A stretch of 64,000 nt of DNA from Mycobacterium branderi (GTDB lineage Bacteria; Actinomycetota; Actinomycetes; Mycobacteriales; Mycobacteriaceae). The position numbers were made by a program, and so were the translations under genes. Of the stretch, positions 16,548 through 24,742 are shown piece after piece; position 1 is the first letter of the stretch; each line of letters begins with the position of its first letter. The stretch spans positions 1,798,001 through 1,862,000 of the forward strand of contig NZ_AP022606.1 of assembly GCF_010728725.1 (NCBI RefSeq). Direction: 5' to 3'. Below the pieces are notes generated by a model, which searched no databases, was not told the DNA's origin, and worked only from the letters and a program-made list of their open reading frames with translations.

Positions 16548-18479
16548 TTACTTAGCCGCGCGGATCGCGTCGAACACGCCCGGGTCCAGCAGTGTCGAGG
16601 TGTCGCCGAGTTCCCGGTTTTCGGCGATGTCGCGCAGCAGCCGGCGCATGATCTTGCCGCTGCGGGTCTTCGGCAACTCGGGGACCACGTGCAGCTCGCG
16701 CGGCCGGGCGATCGGCGAGATCTCCTTGGCGACATGCCCGCGCAGCTCGTCGATGATCTCCTCGCCGAGCGTCTCCGGCTGATCGGCCTGCAGCACGACG
16801 AACGCGCAGATCGCCTGACCGGTGGTGTCGTCGGTGGCGCCGACGACGGCGGCCTCGGCCACCCCGGAATGCCCGACCAGCGCCGACTCCACCTCGGCGG
16901 TGGAGATCCGGTGGCCGGACACGTTCATCACGTCGTCGATGCGGCCGACCACCCAGATGTCGCCGTCGGCGTCGTAGCGGGCGCTGTCCCCGGCGAAATA
17001 CCAGCCCTGCTCGGCGAACTTCGACCAGTACGTCTCGCGGTAACGCTCCGGGTCGCCCCAGATGCCGCGCAGCATGGCCGGCCATGGCTGGTCGATGACG
17101 AGATAGCCCGTGGCATCGACGCCGGGCGTCAGTTGGTTGCCCTCGTCGTCGACGATCTTGGCGGAGATGCCAGGCAGCGGCGTCATCGCCGAACCCGGCT
17201 TGGCGGCGGCCACGCCGGGCAGCGGTGAGATCATCGCGGCGCCGGTCTCCGTCTGCCACCAGGTGTCCACCACCGGGGTCGTGTCGGCGCCGAGGACGTC
17301 GCGGTACCAGCGCCAGGCCTGCGGGTTGATCGGCTCGCCGACCGATCCCAGCAGCCGCAGGCTGGACAGGTCGTGGGCGTCGGGAATCTGCCGGCCCCAC
17401 TTCATGAACGTGCGGATCAGCGTCGGCGCGGCGTAATAGATTGTGACACCGTAGGATTCGATGATCTCGAAATGGCGGTGCTCAGTCGGGGAGGCCGGCG
17501 TGCCCTCGTAGAGAATCTGGGTGACGCCGTTGGACAGCGGCCCGTAGACGCTGTACGTGTGCCCGGTGACCCAGCCGATGTCGGCGGTGCACCAGAACAC
17601 GTCGGTCTCCGGTTTGACGTCGAAGATGCTGTAGTGGGTGAACGACGACTGGGTGAGAAACCCGCCGCTGGTGTGCATGATGCCCTTGGGCTTGCCGGTA
17701 GTGCCCGACGTGTAGAGCAAAAACAACGGGTGCTCGGCGTCGAAGGCTTGAGGGCTGTGTTCGGCGGGCGCGGGGTCGACGACGTCGTGCCACCACAGGT
17801 CGCGGCCCTCGGTCCACGGCACGTCGATGCCGGTGCGGCGGACCACCACCACGTGCTCCACGGGGCTGTCGTCGCCGACGGCCTCGTCGGCGGCCTCCTT
17901 CAGCGGCATGGGCTTGCCGCCGCGGAACTGGCCGTCGGCGGTGATCAGCACTTTGGCTTCGGCGTCGGCGATCCGGGCGCGCAGCGCCTTGGCGGTGAAA
18001 CCGGCGAACACCACGCTGTGCATGACACCCAGCCGCGCGCAGGCCAGCATCGCGACGATCGACTCGGGGATCATCGGCATATAGATGGCGACGCGGTCTC
18101 CGGCGACCAGCCCGAGGCGGCTCAGCGCGTTGGCGGCCTTGCACACCTCGGTCTGCAGGTCGGCGTAGGTCAAAACACGGCTCTCGCCGACCGGCTCGCC
18201 CTCCCAGTAGATGGCGGCGCGGTCGCCGTGGCCGGCCTCGACGTGACGGTCCACGCAGTTGTAGGCGACGTTGAGCTTGCCGCCGACGAACCACTTGGCG
18301 AACGGCGCGTCCGACCAGTCCAGCACCTGCTCGAACGGCGTCGCCCAGGACAGTCGGTTGGCCTGCTCGGCCCAGAACTTCAGCCGGTCCTGCTCGGCCT
18401 CGCGGTATGCCTCTTCGCTGATGTTCGCCTGCGCTGCGAACTCCGGCGGCGGCGGGAACGACGACGGCGCTTCGGTCAC
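16548..18479 (-). CDS. acs: Acetyl-CoA synthetase (AMP-forming)
   Basis: 643-residue ANL-superfamily enzyme converting acetate, ATP and CoA to acetyl-CoA. Motifs: P-loop-like YTSGTTGKPKGIMHTSGG, WWQTETGAAMIS, the hinge/ATP-binding RIDDVMNVSGHRIS and C-terminal PKTRSGKIMRRLL. Lys609 is the lysine acetylated and controlled by cAMP-dependent Pat in mycobacteria. An open frame continues 98 codons upstream, but GTG 18479 matches family length and lies 7 bases from a TANNNT -10. The mRNA is therefore predicted to be leaderless and to diverge from dppA. Confidence 0.95.
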   Translation of the reverse strand: MTEAPSSFPPPPEFAAQANISEEAYREAEQDRLKFWAEQANRLSWATPFEQVLDWSDAPFAKWFVGGKLNVAYNCVDRHVEAGHGDRAAIYWEGEPVGESRVLTYADLQTEVCKAANALSRLGLVAGDRVAIYMPMIPESIVAMLACARLGVMHSVVFAGFTAKALRARIADAEAKVLITADGQFRGGKPMPLKEAADEAVGDDSPVEHVVVVRRTGIDVPWTEGRDLWWHDVVDPAPAEHSPQAFDAEHPLFLLYTSGTTGKPKGIMHTSGGFLTQSSFTHYSIFDVKPETDVFWCTADIGWVTGHTYSVYGPLSNGVTQILYEGTPASPTEHRHFEIIESYGVTIYYAAPTLIRTFMKWGRQIPDAHDLSSLRLLGSVGEPINPQAWRWYRDVLGADTTPVVDTWWQTETGAAMISPLPGVAAAKPGSAMTPLPGISAKIVDDEGNQLTPGVDATGYLVIDQPWPAMLRGIWGDPERYRETYWSKFAEQGWYFAGDSARYDADGDIWVVGRIDDVMNVSGHRISTAEVESALVGHSGVAEAAVVGATDDTTGQAICAFVVLQADQPETLGEEIIDELRGHVAKEISPIARPRELHVVPELPKTRSGKIMRRLLRDIAENRELGDTSTLLDPGVFDAIRAAK

Positions 18480-18486
18480 GGGCGCA

Positions 18487-18506
18487 AGCCTAGCTATAGC
18501 TAGGGT
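18487..18506. promoter_or_regulatory. Symmetric divergent promoter and 16-bp palindrome between acs and dppA
   Basis: CCTAGCTATAGCTAGG at 18489-18504 is a perfect palindrome. Each edge merges with a -10 hexamer of the TANNNT type: TAGGGT (18501-18506, plus) and TAGGCT (18492-18487, minus). Each hexamer is followed by exactly 7 bases and then the start codon (ATG 18514, GTG 18479). The palindrome's centre is 17.5 bases from each. This predicts two leaderless mRNAs and one operator able to control both. Confidence 0.7.
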
Positions 18507-18513
18507 CGGCGGC

Positions 18514-20112
18514 ATGGTGCGTGCGGTGGCGGCGGCAGCGGTGGTTGCCGCCGCAGTGCTGGGGCTCACCGATTGCGGTGGCGGCGGCGAGCGCACCGAC
18601 GTGGTGATCGTCAACGCCGGCGAGCCGCAGAACCCGCTGATCCCCACCAACACCAACGACACCAACGGCGGGCGCGTCATCGACCGACTGTTCGCCGGCT
18701 TGATGTCGTATGACGCCAAGGGCACACCGTCGCTGGAGGTGGCGCAGTCGATCGAGACCACCGACAACGTCACCTACACGATCACCCTCAAACCGGGATG
18801 GACGTTTTCCGACGGCTCGCCGGTCACGGCGCACTCGTTCGTCGACGCATGGAACTACGGCGCGCTGGCCACCAATGCTCAACTGCAGCAAAGCCTATTC
18901 GGCCCGATCGTCGGCTTCGACGACGTCGCGGCCGCCGAGCCCAAAGCCCGCACCATGTCCGGGCTGCGGGTGCTCGACGACCACCAGTTCACCGTCCGGC
19001 TCAAGGCACCGACCATCGACTTCCAACTGCGCCTTGGCTTTTCGGCGTTCTACCCGCTGCCGGCGGCGGCGTTCAAGGACATGGCCGCGTTCGGGCAGCA
19101 CCCGATCGGCAACGGCCCCTACCGGCTCGCCGACCGGGACGCCTGGCTGCACAACGTCAAAATCGAGCTGGAGCCCAACCCCGGCTACCACGGCAACCGG
19201 ATGCCGCAGAACAAGGGGCTGCGCTTCGTGCTCTACGCCAACCTCGACACCGCCTACGCCGACCTGCTGTCCGCCAATCTCGATGTGCTGGACAGCATTC
19301 CGCCCAGTGTGCTGCCGGTCTACCGCAAAGACCTGGGCGACCGCGCGGTCACCGCGCCGGCCGCGACCAACCGCACGCTCGACACCCCGCTGCGGCTGCC
19401 GCATTTCGGCGGGGAGGAGGGCCGGCTGCGCAGGCTGGCGCTGGCGGCGGCCATCAACCGTCCGCAGATCTGCCGGCAGATCTTCAACGGAACATGCGAG
19501 CCCGCCCGCGATTTCACCGCCAGCTCGCTGCCCGGCTACAACCCCGGCATCGCCGGCAACGACGCGCTGGACTTCGACCCCGACCGGGCGCGGCGGCTGT
19601 GGGCACAGGCCGACGCCATCTCGCCGTGGAGCGGCCAGTACGCGATCGGCTACAACGCCGACGGCGGCCATCAGGAGTGGGTGGACGCGGTGGCCAACAG
19701 CATCAAGAACGTGCTGGGCATCGACGCGGCCGGCGCGCCGCAACCCACCTTCGCCGGCTTTCGCACCCAGATCACCAGCCGGACCATCGCCACGGCGTTT
19801 CGGGCCGGCTGGCAAGGCGACTACCCGTCGATGCTCAGCTTCTTAGAACCACTGTTCGTCACCGGCGCCGGAGCCAACGACGTCGGCTACTCCAACCCGC
19901 GCTTCGACGCGGCGCTGGCCCGCGCCGCCGCCGCCCCCAATCTGGCGCAGTCCTACGCGCTGACCACCGAGGCGCAGCGAATCCTGTTGCGCGACATGCC
20001 CGTCGTACCACTGTGGTACGTCGTCACCGTGGCCGGCCGGTCATCGGCGGTCAGCAACGTCGTGCTCACCTGGAACGGGCTGCCCGACTACGAACACATC
20101 GTGAAGGCCTGA
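18514..20112 (+). CDS. dppA: Peptide/heme ABC transporter substrate-binding protein DppA
   Basis: 532-residue family 5 solute-binding protein. A short N-terminal signal (VRAVAAAAVVAAAVLGLTDCGGGG) includes Cys21, probably lipidated; Asp at the -1 position is unusual for a lipobox. The conserved opening VVIVNAGEPQNPLIPTNTNDTNGGRV and the C-terminal LLRDMPVVPLWYV are typical. It captures dipeptides, and heme in M. tuberculosis, for DppBCD. First gene of dppABCD; the second gene starts one base after its stop. Confidence 0.93.
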   Translation: MVRAVAAAAVVAAAVLGLTDCGGGGERTDVVIVNAGEPQNPLIPTNTNDTNGGRVIDRLFAGLMSYDAKGTPSLEVAQSIETTDNVTYTITLKPGWTFSDGSPVTAHSFVDAWNYGALATNAQLQQSLFGPIVGFDDVAAAEPKARTMSGLRVLDDHQFTVRLKAPTIDFQLRLGFSAFYPLPAAAFKDMAAFGQHPIGNGPYRLADRDAWLHNVKIELEPNPGYHGNRMPQNKGLRFVLYANLDTAYADLLSANLDVLDSIPPSVLPVYRKDLGDRAVTAPAATNRTLDTPLRLPHFGGEEGRLRRLALAAAINRPQICRQIFNGTCEPARDFTASSLPGYNPGIAGNDALDFDPDRARRLWAQADAISPWSGQYAIGYNADGGHQEWVDAVANSIKNVLGIDAAGAPQPTFAGFRTQITSRTIATAFRAGWQGDYPSMLSFLEPLFVTGAGANDVGYSNPRFDAALARAAAAPNLAQSYALTTEAQRILLRDMPVVPLWYVVTVAGRSSAVSNVVLTWNGLPDYEHIVKA

Positions 20113-20113
20113 G

Positions 20114-21040
20114 ATGGGCTGGTATCTCGCGCGGCGCATCGCGGTCATGGTCCCGGTTTTCCTCTGCGCCACACTGCTGATCTACGGCATGGTCTTCCTG
20201 TTGCCCGGCGACCCGATCGCCGCGCTGGGCGGAGACCGGCCGCTGAGCCCCGCGGTGGCCGCACAACTGCGCGCGCAATACCACCTCGACGACCCGTTCT
20301 GGTTGCAGTACCTGCACTACCTGGGCGGCATCCTGCGCGGCGACCTTGGCCGCGCCTACTCCGGTCTGCCGGTGACAACCGTTCTGGCCCAAGCATTTCC
20401 GGTGACGATCCGGCTGGCGTTGATCGCGTTGGCGGTGGAGGCGGCGCTGGGCATCGGTTTCGGGGTGATCGCCGGGCTGCGCCAGGGCGGCATTTTCGAC
20501 GCCGCCGTGCTGATCGCGAGCCTGGCCATCATCGCGGTCCCGATCTTCGTGCTGGGGTTCTTGGCCCAGTTCGTGTTCGGGGTGCGGTTCGGCCTCGCCG
20601 CGGTCACGGTGGGCGATCAGCCGACGTTTGGGCGGCTGCTGTTGCCCGGCATCGTGTTGGGCTCGGTGTCGTTCGCGTACGTGGTGCGGTTGACGCGCTC
20701 GGCGGTCGCCGCCAACGCCCACGCCGACTATGTCCGCACCGCCACCGCGAAGGGGTTGTCGCGGCCGCGGGTGGTGACGGTGCACATTCTGCGCAATTCG
20801 CTGATCCCGGTGGTGACCTTCCTCGGCGCGGACCTCGGCGCGCTGATGGGTGGTGCGATCGTCACCGAAGGGATCTTCAACATTCACGGCGTCGGCGGCG
20901 TGCTCTATCAGGCGGTCACCCGTCAGGAGGCGCCGACGGTGGTGTCGATTGTGACGGTCCTGGTGGTCGTCTACCTGGTGACCAACCTGCTGGTGGACCT
21001 GCTGTATGCGGCCTTGGATCCCAGGATCCGCTATGGCTGA
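20114..21040 (+). CDS. dppB: Dipeptide ABC transporter permease DppB
   Basis: 308-residue inner-membrane permease with about six helices. It starts with the typical WYLARRIAVMVPVFLCATLL first helix, has the GDP/D... periplasmic loop and the EAA loop DYVRTATAKGLSRPRVVTVHILRNSLIPVV that docks on the ATPase. It forms the translocation channel with DppC. Starts at ATG 20114, one base after dppA; its end overlaps dppC by 8 bases (ATGGCTGA). Confidence 0.95.
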   Translation: MGWYLARRIAVMVPVFLCATLLIYGMVFLLPGDPIAALGGDRPLSPAVAAQLRAQYHLDDPFWLQYLHYLGGILRGDLGRAYSGLPVTTVLAQAFPVTIRLALIALAVEAALGIGFGVIAGLRQGGIFDAAVLIASLAIIAVPIFVLGFLAQFVFGVRFGLAAVTVGDQPTFGRLLLPGIVLGSVSFAYVVRLTRSAVAANAHADYVRTATAKGLSRPRVVTVHILRNSLIPVVTFLGADLGALMGGAIVTEGIFNIHGVGGVLYQAVTRQEAPTVVSIVTVLVVVYLVTNLLVDLLYAALDPRIRYG

Positions 21041-21854
21041 GGTGTGGCGCCGGCCGAAATTCCTTGTCGCGGCGGCACTGATTCTGTTGGTCGTGGCGAT
21101 GGCCGCGTTCCCGGCGTTGTTCACCGGTGCCGACCCCGGCTACGCCGATCCCGACCAGAGCATGCTCGCGCCGTCGGCTGCGCACTGGTTCGGCACCGAC
21201 CTGCAGGGCCATGACATCTATGCCCGCACGATCTACGGCGCCCGGGCGTCGATCACCGTGGGCCTGGGTGCGACGGTGACGGTGTTCGTGGTCGGCGGGG
21301 TGCTGGGCGCACTGGCCGGCTTCTACGGCGGCTGGATCGACACGGCGGTCTCGCGCGTCGCGGACGTCTTCTTCGGAATCCCGTTGCTGCTGGCCGCCAT
21401 TGTGCTGATGCAGGTCATGCATCACCGCACAGTGTGGACGGTGATCGCGATCCTGGCGTTGTTCGGCTGGCCGCAAATCGCCCGGATTGCGCGCAGCGCG
21501 GTGCTCGAAGTGCGGGGCAGCGACTACGTGCTGGCTGCAAAAGCGTTGGGGCTGAGCAGGTTCGGCATCCTGATACGCCACGCGGTGCCCAACGCCCTGG
21601 GACCGGTGATCGCGGTTGCCACCATTGCGCTGGGGTTGTTCATCGTCACCGAGGCGACGCTGTCCTACCTCGGGGTCGGGCTGCCGCCGTCGGTAGTGTC
21701 CTGGGGCGGCGACATCAACGTGGACCAGATCCGGCTGCGGGCCGGCTCGCCCATCCTGTTCTATCCCGCTGGCGCACTGGCCATCACGGTGCTCGCGTTC
21801 ATGATGATGGGCGACGTGCTGCGCGACGCCCTCGACCCGAAGCCGCGGACATGA
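21033..21854 (+). CDS. dppC: Dipeptide ABC transporter permease DppC
   Basis: 273-residue permease: N-terminal helix (FLVAAALILLVVAMAAFP), the HWFGTDLQGHDIYARTIYGAR segment that opens every DppC/OppC protein, and an EAA loop DYVLAAKALGLSRFGILIRHAVPNALGP. It pairs with DppB. ATG 21033 lies inside the end of dppB; the frame open further upstream is dppB's shadow. Confidence 0.95.
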   Translation: MAEVWRRPKFLVAAALILLVVAMAAFPALFTGADPGYADPDQSMLAPSAAHWFGTDLQGHDIYARTIYGARASITVGLGATVTVFVVGGVLGALAGFYGGWIDTAVSRVADVFFGIPLLLAAIVLMQVMHHRTVWTVIAILALFGWPQIARIARSAVLEVRGSDYVLAAKALGLSRFGILIRHAVPNALGPVIAVATIALGLFIVTEATLSYLGVGLPPSVVSWGGDINVDQIRLRAGSPILFYPAGALAITVLAFMMMGDVLRDALDPKPRT

Positions 21855-21901
21855 GCGCGCCGGCGACGATGCAGAGCAAAGCGATGAGGAGGAGCGGCGC
21901 C

Positions 21902-23494
21902 ATGACAGAGCCGCTGCTGTGCGTCGAGGGCCTCGAGGTCCGCTTCGGTGACGACGTGGCCGTCGCGGCGGCCGACCTCACCGTCGAGCGCGGCCAGACC
22001 GTCGCCGTCGTCGGCGAATCGGGCTCGGGGAAATCAACCACGGCCGCGGCGGTCCTCGGCCTGCTGCCGCCCGGCGGGCGAATCACTGCCGGACGCATCG
22101 TGTTCGACGGTGTCGACATCACGTCGGCCGACCGGCGCACGTTGCGCTCGATCCGGGGCTCCGGCATCGGCTACGTGCCGCAGGACCCGATGACCAACCT
22201 GAACCCGGTGTGGAAGGTCGGCTTCCAAGTACGGGAGGCGTTGCGCGCCAACAACATCAGCGATAACGACGCCGTCGAACTGCTCTCACAGGCCGGTATG
22301 AAGGATCCGGAAACCCAGGCCCGCCGATACCCGCACCAGCTGTCCGGCGGCATGTGCCAGCGCGCGCTGATCGCCATTGGGCTGGCGGGCCGGCCCCGGC
22401 TGCTCATCGCCGACGAGCCCACCTCCGCGTTGGACGTCACCGTCCAGCGACAGGTGCTCGACCACCTGCAACGTCTCACCGCCGAACTGGGCACCGCTCT
22501 GCTGCTGATCACCCACGATCTGGCGCTGGCCGCCGAGCGGGCCGAGCGGCTGGTGGTTATGCACCGGGGCGAGGTGGTGGAAACCGGTGCAGCGCAATCG
22601 ATTCTGACCCGGCCGCAGCAACCGTACACGCAACGGCTGGTGGCCGCTGCACCGTCGCTGCGCGTGCCCTCGGGGCAAAACCGAGCACACACCCGCGGAT
22701 CCGACGACGACGTCGTCGTCGCCACCGGGCTGACCAAGGTCTACCGGCAGTCCCGCGGCGTGCCGTGGCGGCACACCGAGCTGCGCGCGGTCGACGACGT
22801 GTCGTTCCGGCTGCGCCGCGGCACCACGCTTGCCGTCGCCGGCGAATCGGGGTCGGGCAAGTCCACGCTCGCGCGCATGGTGCTCGGGCTGCTGCAACCG
22901 ACGTCGGGCGGCGTTGTTTTCGACGGGCAAGACATCGCCACGCTGGATCGTCGGGCGGCGTTCGCGTTTCGCCGGCGCGTGCAGCCGGTGTTCCAGAACC
23001 CCTACGGCAGCTTGGATCCGATGTACTCGGTGTCGCGCGCCATCGAGGAGCCGCTGCGCATCCATCGGATCGGCGACCGCCGACAGCGCCAACGGACGGT
23101 GCGTGAGCTGGCCGACCAGGTCGCGCTACCGGCGTCGCTGCTGGGCCGGCGACCGCGCGAACTGTCGGGCGGTCAACGCCAGCGGGTCGCGATCGCGCGG
23201 GCACTGGCGCTGCGCCCCGAGGTGCTGGTCTGCGACGAGGCGGTGTCCGCGCTCGACGTCGTCGTGCAGGCGCAGATTCTCGACCTGCTCACCGAACTGC
23301 AAGCCGAACTCGGCCTGACCTATCTGTTCATCAGCCACGACCTGGCGGTGATTCGGCAGATCGCCGACGAGGTCCTGGTGATGCGCGGCGGGCGGGTCGT
23401 CGAGCAGGCGCCCACCGAGGAGCTGTTCGCCGAGCCGCGCCACGACTACACCCGCCAGCTGCTGGCGGCGATTCCCCGCGCACCGGGGGGCTGA
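21902..23494 (+). CDS. dppD: Dipeptide ABC transporter ATPase DppD (two fused nucleotide-binding domains)
   Basis: About 530 residues in two ABC ATPase halves. Domain 1: Walker A GESGSGKST, signature LSGGMCQRALIAIG, Walker B LLIADEPTSALD. Domain 2: GESGSGKST, signature LSGGQRQRVAIARAL, Walker B VLVCDEAVSALD. One chain thus replaces separate DppD and DppF. ATG 21902 has GAGGAGGAG seven bases upstream and is chosen; ATG 21851, overlapping dppC's stop, would add 17 residues and resembles the M. tuberculosis start. Both are plausible. Confidence 0.92.
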   Translation: MTEPLLCVEGLEVRFGDDVAVAAADLTVERGQTVAVVGESGSGKSTTAAAVLGLLPPGGRITAGRIVFDGVDITSADRRTLRSIRGSGIGYVPQDPMTNLNPVWKVGFQVREALRANNISDNDAVELLSQAGMKDPETQARRYPHQLSGGMCQRALIAIGLAGRPRLLIADEPTSALDVTVQRQVLDHLQRLTAELGTALLLITHDLALAAERAERLVVMHRGEVVETGAAQSILTRPQQPYTQRLVAAAPSLRVPSGQNRAHTRGSDDDVVVATGLTKVYRQSRGVPWRHTELRAVDDVSFRLRRGTTLAVAGESGSGKSTLARMVLGLLQPTSGGVVFDGQDIATLDRRAAFAFRRRVQPVFQNPYGSLDPMYSVSRAIEEPLRIHRIGDRRQRQRTVRELADQVALPASLLGRRPRELSGGQRQRVAIARALALRPEVLVCDEAVSALDVVVQAQILDLLTELQAELGLTYLFISHDLAVIRQIADEVLVMRGGRVVEQAPTEELFAEPRHDYTRQLLAAIPRAPGG

Positions 23495-23546
23495 GTGTGA
23501 AATACCCGACGCCACGCCGGCGTGTCGCGTCGCGCAGTTCACACTC
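23493..23546. repeat. 54-nt intergenic hairpin after dppD
   Basis: Perfect 9-bp outer arms GAGTGTGAA (23493-23501) and TTCACACTC (23538-23546) enclose further paired blocks: CGACGC with GCGTCG, CAC with GTG, around a central GCCGGC. It starts in the dppD stop codon and ends just before Rv3662c-like. It could stop transcription or stabilise the dpp mRNA end. There is no U tract. The layered symmetry looks like a mobile or dispersed intergenic palindrome. Confidence 0.65.
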
Positions 23547-23563
23547 GGCGCATAGTGGCTGTC

Positions 23564-24307
23564 GTGACCACTGACCCGCTGGCCCCGTTGACGGAGCTCC
23601 CCGGTGTGGCCGTCGCCGCCGAGCAGGCCCGCGACGCCCTGGGCCGGGCGCATCGGCACCGGGCCAACCTGCGTGGCTGGCCGGTGACCGCGGCCGAGGC
23701 CGCGCTGCGGGCGGCGCGGGCGTCGTCGGTGCTCGACGGCGGGCCGCTCCAACTCGACGAGTCGGCCACCAGCGACCCCGTCTTCGCCGGTGCGCTGCGC
23801 GTCGCGCAAGCGCTCGAAGGCGGCGAGACCAACCTGGTCGCGGTGTGGCAGCGGGCGCCGCTGCAGGCGCTGGCCCGGCTACACATGCTCGCCGCCGCCG
23901 ACCAGGTCGACGAGGACCGGCTGGGGCGTCCCCGCGCCGACGCCGACGTCGCGCCGCGTCTCGAACTGCTCGCGGATCTGGTGAGCGGCGGCACTCGGGC
24001 GCCGGCGCCGGTGCTGGCCGCGGTCGCGCACGGTGAGCTGCTGACGCTGGCCCCGTTCGGCAGCGGCGACGGCGTGGTGGCGCGTGCGGTGTCGCGACTG
24101 GTGACCATCGCCAGCGGCCTGGACCCGCACGGACTCGGCGTTCCGGAGGTGACTTGGATGCGCCGTGCCGCCGACTATCGCGACGCGGCACGCGGATTCG
24201 CATCGGGCACCGCCGACGGCATCGCCGCCTGGCTGAAACTGTGTTGCAAGGCCATGGCCGACGGTGGACGTGAAGCGCTGACGATCGCCGAATCACTCGG
24301 CCAATAA
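23564..24307 (+). CDS. Conserved hypothetical protein (Rv3662c-like)
   Basis: 247 residues, alanine-rich and largely helical, starting VTTDPLAPLTELPGVAVAAEQARDALGRAH. The mid-part (FAGALRVAQALEGG and QALARLHMLAAAD) and ending (IAAWLKLCCKAMADGGREALTIAESL) are conserved among actinobacteria, with a loose resemblance to Fic-like N-terminal regions; the Fic motif itself is absent. Function unknown. GTG 23564 is chosen because a CATAGT element ends about 7 bases before it, suggesting a leaderless start; GTG 23555 is in frame. Confidence 0.8.
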   Translation: MTTDPLAPLTELPGVAVAAEQARDALGRAHRHRANLRGWPVTAAEAALRAARASSVLDGGPLQLDESATSDPVFAGALRVAQALEGGETNLVAVWQRAPLQALARLHMLAAADQVDEDRLGRPRADADVAPRLELLADLVSGGTRAPAPVLAAVAHGELLTLAPFGSGDGVVARAVSRLVTIASGLDPHGLGVPEVTWMRRAADYRDAARGFASGTADGIAAWLKLCCKAMADGGREALTIAESLGQ

Positions 24308-24345
24308 GGTTGCCAGCGAGCGCCGTCGCGGCTGTCCCTACACAT

Positions 24346-24646
24346 GCGAAGCGGGCGACGATCCGTCATTGTCGGCTCGCCGCCCGCTAGCACGGAACTC
24401 GGTTACCAAGCGTGCAACATATGGGCTGCGTGGGTGGCCTCGGCGATCTTGCGATGCGCTCGGCCATAGCCCCACCCAAAGGGCCGTCCTGGCCGTCCGC
24501 TCTTCGCAATTACGCAGGCCCGCAACACTTCTGCCTCTATCGCGGCTGTGGCTCCGCGTGGGTGCCGGGAACCGTGCTGGGGGCCCGGGTCGGGAGATCG
24601 AACCTTCTCTTCCGGATCGACCTTGGCCTCACCGGGCTTCCGTGTC
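24346..24646 (-). ncRNA. Ms1/MTS2823-type small RNA (RNA polymerase-binding)
   Basis: No protein gene fits the roughly 435 bases between the converging Rv3662c-like and HAD genes. The position between these two genes is that of MTS2823 in M. tuberculosis, the homologue of the M. smegmatis RNA Ms1 that binds core RNA polymerase in stationary phase. The minus strand begins after a -10-like TAGTAC, runs about 300 nt and ends in a strong hairpin: GCGGGCGGCGA (24387-24377) with TCGTCGCCCGC (24361-24351). Exact ends are estimates. Identification rests on synteny, length and the terminal hairpin, not on a covariance search. Confidence 0.78.
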
Positions 24647-24652
24647 TCCTTT

Positions 24653-24685
24653 GTACTACGTGACCCCCATCACATCAAGGGTCAA
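24653..24685 (-). promoter_or_regulatory. Ms1-type RNA promoter with CRP-like site
   Basis: On the minus strand TTGACC (24685-24680) and TAGTAC (24658-24653) are separated by 21 bases, longer than ideal. Within the spacer, TGTGATGGGGGTCACG (24674-24659) matches the CRP consensus TGTGA-N6-TCACA at 9 of 10 fixed positions. A protein bound there would cover the core promoter, suggesting repression or promoter remodelling by cAMP-CRP. The function is inferred. Confidence 0.5.
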
Positions 24686-24742
24686 ATGTGTGAAAACCAC
24701 GAAACGAGATCGCAACAGCGATGCCGATGTGTTTGCTGAGCG

